From the NCBI GenBank assembly GCA_003255065.1, contig QAOA01001875.1, forward strand, positions 156,855 to 220,854: 64,000 nucleotides of DNA, read 5' to 3'. A program made the translations under genes and the position numbers. Positions 56,843 through 64,000 of the stretch are shown here, in pieces. The DNA comes from Cercis canadensis (taxonomy: Eukaryota > Streptophyta > Magnoliopsida > Fabales > Fabaceae). Within the stretch, counting starts at the first letter, position 1, and the number at the start of each line of letters is the position of its first letter. Below the pieces are notes generated by a model. The model was not told the DNA's origin, did no database searches, and saw only the letters and a program-made list of their open reading frames with translations.

Positions 56843-59800
56843 CCGTTGGATTTTAGGGGGATTTAAAATTTGAAAAGCGAAACCAAAAATTTTGGATCTG
56901 ATCAGGCAGTTATCTTGTGTAATCATCCTCTGTTGTTCATGGAATGTTTCGTCGTCGATTTACTTGAAGGTACACGTGGAGGGTTCAGATTGGGGGAATT
57001 TCCGGCCTTTTATTGCCTCGAAGGATTGTATCAGATGCCTCTGTCTCACATCGATACCTGCAAGGAAGGTTTCGGAAAGGAGTGGCCACGCTACTCCAAG
57101 AGCGTTTGAAGTAGACGCGCCTGATGCATGTGGGTACAACGTACAAGTGGGGTTTTTGGGTGACGGCACATGAAAGTCGTGAACAGTTGCACGTGATGAT
57201 GGGCTGGGTCATGTGAGAGGCACTTTTGTTTTTTGGTAAAAGAGGGGGACATGTTTTTGGTCATGAGTAAGAGACATTTCAAAGTTTTTTTTTTTTTCAT
57301 GGACACTTCAAAGTTCAAAGCAAGCATATTTTAATATTTTAATATTTATCCTTTCTCTTAAATTTATACTTTTATATATTAGAGGTTTTAATTCAATTTA
57401 CATTTTATCGTTTTAATTAGATTTATTCAAAATCTTTTTCTTAAACTACTAAGTATGATTTAATGGTGAATAATTTAGGTAATATATAATAAGTTATGAG
57501 TTTAAATTTCTATGTCATCATAATTTCTTATTGTATTGTGTCATTTATACATTTTACAATTAATTAATTGTTTTAATATATATTAAGTGATTTCATTTTT
57601 AAAAATATTCACAATGTCACTAAAATCATGTGAGTTTCATTTGAACCTACCCAACTAAATGAGAGAGTAGTATTATCACTTTTACGAGGAGGTAGGATAG
57701 CGTTCACTAATCAATAATTACCTTAATATAAGATATAACTATTTCTAATTAGTTTAAAAGTGAAAGCTTTGTCATAGTAGTTATTGGCTACTAATTGATG
57801 TTTTATTTTATAATTATTAGTTTTAAACATTTGCTTTTCCTTCATATCTAATTGGCTAAATTTTAATTTACACTCTTTAACTTTACTTTATATATGGTTC
57901 GGTCTTTAAACTTAAAAATAAATGGTCTATATCTACTTTTGTCTATAATCCAAAATGAAGCAAGCATAATTGTGTACTACGGGTTAACAAATAAGCATTT
58001 CTAGCACATTTATTTGTAATTGTAAGGATTGTACAATTGGGATTGACACATCACTTCAACATAAAAGCAAATCTCACATAAAATTCCTACCAACCTAAGT
58101 TTTGTAGTCGAAGGTACAAAGAAAATAGTGATCTCATTCATATCATTTTCCTGCTTTTTTATTTTTGATTTGACCTATTCATATCATTTTCCAAAGTGGA
58201 GCTCAAGGTAAGATGTGTCACCCTTTTTTTTTTTTTTTTGTAAGTGTTTATTTTTTACAATGCTTGATATGAGATGGAGGTCAAAAGTTGAATGAGATTG
58301 AGTTGAGAGTATATTAACTGCATAGTGACAAATGAACTAAGAGTTGGGTGGTAATGTCCTAGCTCCGAAACTTAAGTTAGTAAGATACGAGCTAAAGAGT
58401 GCAATAAATGCTAAAGGAAAACAAAAGTCCGTATATTGTATACATGTTGCTGATGACTATTTATAGATGAGGGTTAAAAGATATAATGAGCATATACAAA
58501 TTTTGATGATGTGACATTTGGCTAAATGGACTTGAATACAATGGGTCGAAATATTAGATATCTACAATTTTACATACTTTATTAATCTAAGAAAAATGGG
58601 AGAATGTTAAAAATGAAATGTAACTTAATTTTTCCCCATTTGATCAAAACTTGAAGAGTGATAGTTAAAACCTCCCCATTTTTATCCCATCTTTATTTTA
58701 TGCCTTTCTATTTTTACTCACATCTCTGTTTTCCACACTCCCATTTCCCAACCTCTCTATCTCATTTATTCATAAATCAGCCAAGCATTCGTGGCACAAT
58801 TATTAAAACTAAGAATACAAAGAAACTAGCTAGATTTGGATGTGTGTTTTTTTTTTTTTTTTTAATGTTTCCTTTGTTCACAACTGTCATTGAAAAACCG
58901 TAGGGTCCATCGGCTGTGGAAACTTTTCTTGTACTCTAGCCAAAGATTAGTGGTGGACCCAAGAAGAAACCATGAAGACGTAGGTAGGGCCTTTTTCCCA
59001 TTTGGACAAAAACAGAAGCAAAGGGTAGTTATCCAAAAGTGACATCAAGCGAGAGCAGAGGTAGTGATCACAGAACCCTTCATGACAAAGCTATGACTCC
59101 TTATAATTTCTTTATGATGAAATATGGATCCAATGCCCAACTATAAAATAATCATTATGAAGATAAATTGTTGTGATTTATGGTACTTAGTTACATCTTA
59201 ATTCTTCTATCATTTGGTTTAGAATTTAATAGTTGAATGCAAAAGCATTGTTTAATAAAATCAAACATGAGAATCTGCAGGTTGCATTTGGTCATCATCA
59301 ACAGGTGTAACATTACTTATCATCACTACAGGCATCTACCTCTGTCTCTGTGCTGGCCAGAAAGGCACATGCTGGTTTTCCAAGCAACCTTAGGATATGG
59401 GATTTCCAAATTCCAACCATGGGTCAAGAAGTATCCAATTCAATTAAGGAATGAACTTAAAGTACATTTAGGTTTCTATGGACTTATCATATATTGAATT
59501 CGTTTGACCAAGCATTAGTGCATTAATCATAAGTAAATAGTTGAAACACCCCAATACTTTTTTAATTTATTTTTTAATATAATTCGAACACATAACCTAT
59601 AAACATTGAAAACAATTTCAATATCACTTAGTTATAAACTATTTAAGAAAAAAAAGAAAAAAAATTGTGAAAACTAGATATGTAATATACTAATCCATAT
59701 CCATCCCATTCCTAAAAGATTCAAACACATACCCCAATCTCACTCATCCATTCCCACAAGAAAAGGGGGGGGGGGTAAAAAGTTATGTAGTATGCTAATA

Positions 59801-60182
59801 AAAATGAATTTTTGAAAACTAACATGAAAATAGTGTTTTCAAAGTATATAATTAACCCATAACTATATTACTATAATAACAATTCAACTTCAAAAAAAAA
59901 AATGGTGAAACAACAGCTAGTGTCAATTGTTGTGAAGATAAGATTTCTGCTCCAAAAGTTAACATCATGTAAAATGAATTAATGTGATATAGAATTGTGT
60001 TTAAAGAAAAACAGAAGTATCTTACTTGAAAATTTGAGTCATGGAAGACTATCTCTGAAAGAATAAAATTGATCTCAGGTCAAGGTTCTAATACATTCAA
60101 ATCAATAAGAAATATGTCACGATATACTATGGAATATTCATATAAAGAGGCTTAAACAGGTTTGGAAGTTGATCTAATACCA
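56843..60182. other. Intergenic DNA, no gene recognised
   Basis: The first few hundred bp are tubulin promoter. The remainder is AT-rich with T-runs at 58227-58240 and 58848-58862 and a G-run at 59766. Some open stretches occur (for example 59237-59497), but none shows a family pattern. Confidence 0.5.
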
Positions 60183-60428
60183 TGTTTAATATCTCTGAAA
60201 TAGTGTTTTTCAAAATATATAATTTAAGGGGAAAAAAATGAAACTAATAGTATACAGAATTTAAGACCTTTGGGGAAAGACTCATTAGGAGATGTAATTT
60301 CATTTGATATTGGCGAAATAATTGAAGTTGAAAGTTATAATTATTGTTGGATAATAGGATTTCGTTTTGTTTTTTTAACTCAGTCACCATTGGGTTTAGC
60401 TTCAGGCCAGCCTAGCCCAATTGATTAG

Positions 60429-61352
60429 GGGCTGTTTGCTTTAGCTGTTTTCTGTTTTCATTTCCAATAAAAACAGAAATTAAGTCTGAAAACATGTTTG
60501 GTTTAATAAATAAGAAATATTTTCATTGAAAACAGTTGGAAACATTTCCTAAAATACACAGTAAAATGAAAACATCAAAAAGATGTTTTCAGTGTTTTCA
60601 GCTGTAACCGGTGGCAATTTTGCAATTTTATCATGTTTCTTTTTTTTTTTTCTTTCTTTCTTCATCACGTTGTCAATCACTGCTTTGGCTCTCCTTTCAA
60701 CTCCTCCCCTCAATTTGATCCCATTCGCCTCCCTCTTCGTCTTCCAAACGATGCTTGTGAATACAAGCATATATGTTTTGCAGTAAATTGCAAAGTCTTC
60801 ACAGTTGTTGTTCAAAATATTATAGCCACCAAATCCTTTTTTGGGAAGAAACAAAGCACGGTGAAAAACATCTTCAAGTGGGTCAGATAAAGCAAGGGTA
60901 CAGGTGCCTCTTTTGAGCTTTGGCAAAAAAAAAATGCAGGTGAGACACCATACTCAAAGATGTACAGTTCACCTCTAAAAAAAGGAAGCAATCCAAGCAG
61001 AAGACATGACACCACCATCAAGTCTTGACTGGTCACCACATTTTGGGCACGAAATGACGGTGTCATGAGAGGGAGATGAACTAACCAAAAGATGGTCCAG
61101 CACAATTCCTGTGCCAATTTTTTACCCTGCTCCCTTGGTGAAATATGAAGGAGAAACTGAAAAAGGTTGAGTAGAACTGGGTTTGGATTTGGGTCGGTGT
61201 AAAATGAGGAGGTACTGGTTGAAAATAGAAATAGAAAACAGTTTTTAATTTTACAAACCAAACATAGTTTTTAAAACTGAAAATAAGGAAATAGAAATGC
61301 ATTTCAAGAAATGAAAACTGAAAATGAAAATATGAAAACATTTTCCAAAGCA
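60429..61352. mobile_element. Gene-carrying non-autonomous TIR element, copy 2 (right tip missing)
   Basis: Starts GGGCTGTTTGCTTTAG after TAG and ends AAACATTTTCCAAAGCA at the N, lacking the last ~9 bp of the terminus seen in copy 1 (30927-32095). Subterminal regions match copy 1 on both sides, including ACCGGTGGCAATTTTGCAAT. The interior holds an LRAT/NC-domain gene fragment on the minus strand. Confidence 0.75.
60750..61115 (-). pseudogene. Captured fragment of an LRAT/NC-domain protein gene
   Basis: The minus-strand reading gives TGIVLDHLLVSSSPSHD, CPKCGDQSRLDGGVMSS and GELYIFEYGVSPAFFFAKA, then shifts frame near 60900 to GTCTLALSDPLEDVFHRALF and GFGGYNILNNNCEDFAIYC. This matches the order of plant NC-domain (lecithin-retinol-acyltransferase-like) proteins, thiol hydrolase/acyltransferase-fold enzymes whose plant role is unclear to me. 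The NCEDFA motif carries the expected catalytic Cys, but the N-terminal His box is outside the fragment and the frameshift breaks the reading. No introns are left, or only one exon was taken. Confidence 0.85.
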
Positions 61353-61670
61353 NTGTTTAATATCTCTGAAATAGTGTTTTCAAAATATATGATTTAAGGG
61401 GAAAAAAATGAAACTAATAGTATACAAAATTTAAGATCTTTGGGGAAAGACTCATTAGGAGATGCAATTTCATTTGATATTGGCGAAATAATTGAAGTTG
61501 AAAGTTATAATTATTGTTGGATAATAGGATTTCGTTTTTTTTTTTTGACTCAGTCACCATTGGGTTTAGCTTCAGGCCAGCCTAGCCCAATTGATTAGTT
61601 TTAAACGGTTCGGCTGGAACTGAAGTCGTTGTCTCATTTTTTAGCCCAAACATGAAAAGAGGTCTTTATA

Positions 61671-61915
61671 GTTTTTTTTTTTTTTTTTTTAACTTAGGAA
61701 TTAAGGTCCAACTTACTTTTTGACGAAGTCAGACTTAACAAATCTAAGGCGAGCCAACATTGCTTTAGGGATCCTGTTGTCGAAGCATTAACGACTATAG
61801 CTTTGTGTGGTAGAGCGCTTTGAGATTCTTATTTTGTCAATGAAATGTTTCAAACATAAAACTATCTTTTTGCGATGAGAGTCTTGTGACTAACTAATCT
61901 ACAACCCAATTAATT
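61671..61915 (-). repeat. SINE, second family (minus strand), diverged copy
   Basis: Begins with a 20-T run (the A-tail seen from the other strand) and ends near CTAATCTACAACCCAATTAAT. It parallels 44171-44403 through matching phrases such as TTTTGTCAATGAAATGTTTC against TTTTGTCAATAAGAAATCTC and CTCTTTTTGCGA. The target duplication was not identified. Confidence 0.5.
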
Positions 61916-63006
61916 TTTATTTTCTTTTTTTCCTATGCCTTTAAGGGGAAAAAAAGGTCATATACCATTTTGGCTTTTTCCTCAACATGTACTTTTCTAA
62001 GTTGAACAAAACTAGACCTTGCAAGAACTAATCTTTCCAATAATGTTTGGTTTTACGAAAAAAATTATTAGTTTTGTGAAACAAGATCTAAAGAGTGACC
62101 CAAAGTCAAACCTCACTTCATTTGAGCTAGGCTTGACTTCGAAAATTCCTAATTTTTAGCAGGATTTAATTTAAGCAAATAAATTTTTGTTGAGCCTGTT
62201 TTTAAAAAGAGTTAGCCACACTCAAATTAGTTTGTTGTTTGCTCTTGTCTATTGTGCCCATCATGAAAGATAGACATCAGTACAAGTGGTTAACGATCTT
62301 ATTTTAGCACTCTTTAAGATTACACACAACTGTATTTATATATAAAAAAAAAAAGAAATTTTACATATTATACGATTATAATTTAAACTTGAAAAAAAAA
62401 ATTCAGTGAAATTACTAACATTTAAATTTTATTAACCGTATGAAGTTGTGTATAGTTTTACCAAACAGGACTTAAATGAGTACGCCTTATTCAATATGCA
62501 TTGATTCTTAGTTGTTTTTTGGTTACATGATTGCATGAAAGATCAAACTCCTTAACCTTTTGCAACCAAACTAACATCAATTCAATTATGCGTATACTTT
62601 CTAAGAAATATACTTTCCAATGATGTTGGTTTTATTTTTTATTTTTTTGTTACATATAATTTGATTGTGTCTTGAGAAAAAAAGTATAGTTTATGCAAGT
62701 ATTTAATTGGATTATATGTTAAATGAGGTGGAAAATATTATAAATTTTTTTTCTGAAATTAGAATTGCATTTTTTTTCCGAAAAAAAAACGATTGGATTC
62801 TAAATTCTGGAAACGTAACAGGGATGGCATGCTGGGCCGATAATTTACTGACATTAGTATTTAGCAGCGAGCAATCCCTACAAGATGAATCCTTTTCCTG
62901 CCCGCGCGCCGTCTTTAAGACCTTGTTCGGCTATGCCCAACTAAAGCTTCGATTAGGACCAAAACATTAAACATCTTGTGCTTCCTAGCTTGAGAGATTA
63001 AGCGAG
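61916..63006. other. Intergenic region and promoter of the zinc-knuckle gene
   Basis: No gene recognised. The GC-richer stretch at about 62880-62990, just before the start codon, is a likely promoter and leader. Confidence 0.5.
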
Positions 63007-64000
63007 ATGGCGAACCTGAGGCAGCGATTAGCTCGGAAAAGATTCAAAGCCGAGCACCCTGAACAGTTCCCCAAACCAGAGCCAACACCCCCAAAAGACC
63101 CAGATAAGAAGAAGAAGAAGAAAGACAAGAGTGCATTCAAGCGTAAAAAGACAGAGTCCAATGAACTCAGTGTCACTAAAAAACCCTTTAAAAAGCATTC
63201 CAGAAAACACCCACTTAGAGTTCCTGGTATGAAGCCTGGTGAAAGCTGTTTCATTTGCAAAGCCAAAGACCATATTGCTAAATTCTGTACTGAAAAAGCT
63301 GAATGGGAGAAAAATAAGGTGTGGTTTCTGTCTTGTCTCTCGTTTACTCATCTGGTATTCCATTGGTTGAAATGAAGTCGGGCATGTTCTTTTTTCCCCA
63401 CTCTCCTTAATGTGGATTTTACTCTTTTTTTTTTTTTTTAATCAACAGAGCAGTGGCATGTACTTAAGTGTTCAATCACACTTATCTTACTGTTAGTTTC
63501 ATAAAATTTCATGGATTTAGTATCTCTAAACGTTGCATTTATTGGTGCTTGGACATGGAACCTCGAACTAGATGTTGCTGTTACTTTGCTTTAATCCTAG
63601 GCTTGAAGGAGCCTAAAGCACTTTGACATTGCTTTGTCCCTGGACTAATCAGAAATGGTGCCTAAAGACTAGGATTCTCTTTGCAAAGTAATAACAGGAT
63701 TATTAAATTATGCCACTGTTGTGTTTAATGGTACTGTGGTCTTTGCAGATATGTTTGCGGTGTCGACGGCGTGGTCATAGAGCCAAGAACTGTCCTCAGG
63801 TGAAAGATAGCACGGAGGATTCCAAACATTGCTATAATTGTGGGGAAACTGGGCACTCAATTGCAACATGTCCACAGCCTCTTCAAGAAGGTGTGCTTAA
63901 TTTTTATGCTTCTTGCTATGTGTTTCAGTTGTCTCTTAATATGAAAGCCTGATAAAAGCTGTATGTTATTGCATGAAAATTTACATAATGGCAGGTTTAG
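63007..64000 (+). CDS. Zinc-knuckle (CCHC) protein, ZCCHC9-like, 5' part
   Basis: Exon 1 is 63007-63318 (104 codons), exon 2 is 63749-63890 (in frame, ending one base into a codon), and a third exon probably starts at 63995 after GCAG. The N-terminus is basic (KRFKAEHPEQF, PDKKKKKKDKSAFKRKK), suggesting nuclear or nucleolar location and RNA binding. Three CX2CX4HX4C knuckles are visible: CFICKAKDHIAKFC, CLRCRRRGHRAKNC and CYNCGETGHSIATC. This matches the eukaryotic ZCCHC9 type, linked to RNA processing and ribosome biogenesis; plant members are described only as zinc-knuckle proteins. The start lies in GCGAGATGGCG, the first ATG of the GC-rich leader. The gene continues beyond the window. Confidence 0.9.

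Larger units (their letters stand above)
60183..61598. repeat. Filled and empty insertion alleles placed in series
   Basis: 60183-60428 and 61354-61598 are near-identical (from TGTTTAATATCTCTGAAATA to CCCAATTGATTAG). After the first copy the TIR element begins; after the second the sequence continues into TTTTAAACGG with no element. The copies meet at N (61353). This reads as one haplotype with the insertion and one without. Confidence 0.8.

Noticed and set aside
59237..59497. Open reading of 86 codons as a gene
   Set aside because: No recognisable motif, no promoter or splice signals, and it is in AT-rich intergenic DNA.
1..64000. CRISPR arrays, bacterial operons, organelle DNA or integrated virus
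   Set aside because: No spaced direct-repeat array, operon-like packing, organelle gene set or viral replication or coat protein pattern was seen; the features are those of plant nuclear DNA.

Overview
The window is nuclear DNA from a flowering plant, a eudicot. It has AT-rich intergenic DNA, GT-AG introns, plant-specific genes (PAR1 family, MIR393, oxalate-CoA ligase AAE3, beta-tubulin) and many short non-autonomous transposons. I infer a heterozygous, probably woody species. Twenty-one isolated single N characters occur, and most are flanked by two near-identical copies of the same sequence. This looks like unmerged contig overlaps or two alleles placed in series, so several local 'tandem repeats' are probably assembly artefacts.

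Layout, left to right. A SINE is cut by the left edge, followed by the 3' end of a plus-strand gene I do not recognise. The RNA polymerase III subunit RPC3/RPC82 gene follows on the minus strand: 14 exons that join in frame to 507 codons, with TE insertions in its introns. An intact tRNA-Cys(GCA) gene lies 165 bp upstream of it, head to head. After repeat-bearing intergenic DNA comes a clear MIR393 hairpin, then a Mutator-like element, a SINE with perfect target-site duplications and a degenerate repeat array. Two PAR1-family genes sit on the plus strand about 6.5 kb apart; each encodes 197 aa, but they differ by one intron. A hAT element and a gene-carrying TIR element lie between them.

The most unusual region is 35.9-42.2 kb. 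A 550-bp foldback element is followed by a nested structure. An outer TIR element carries a broken piece of a hydroxyproline O-galactosyltransferase (GALT) gene. Into that piece a CACTA element has inserted, with matching TIRs and a 3-bp GTC duplication. The CACTA element carries the promoter, 5' UTR and first exon of exportin-1 (XPO1/CRM1) plus an exon of a GDSL esterase/lipase. The exportin exon and the lipase exon are in compatible phase, so a 121-aa chimeric protein can be predicted.

The right part holds a complete four-exon oxalate-CoA ligase gene (AAE3, 514 aa), a TIR-flanked element, and a complete three-exon beta-tubulin gene on the minus strand (446 aa). A second member of the gene-carrying TIR family follows. 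It holds a broken LRAT/NC-domain gene fragment, and its empty allele appears next to it across an N. The window ends in the first exons of a zinc-knuckle (CCHC) protein.

The host genes are unrelated housekeeping, metabolic and regulatory genes, and I see no operon-like or cluster logic. The linking theme is repeated capture of gene fragments by DNA transposons. All assignments come from reading the sequence and recalling protein families; no searches were run.
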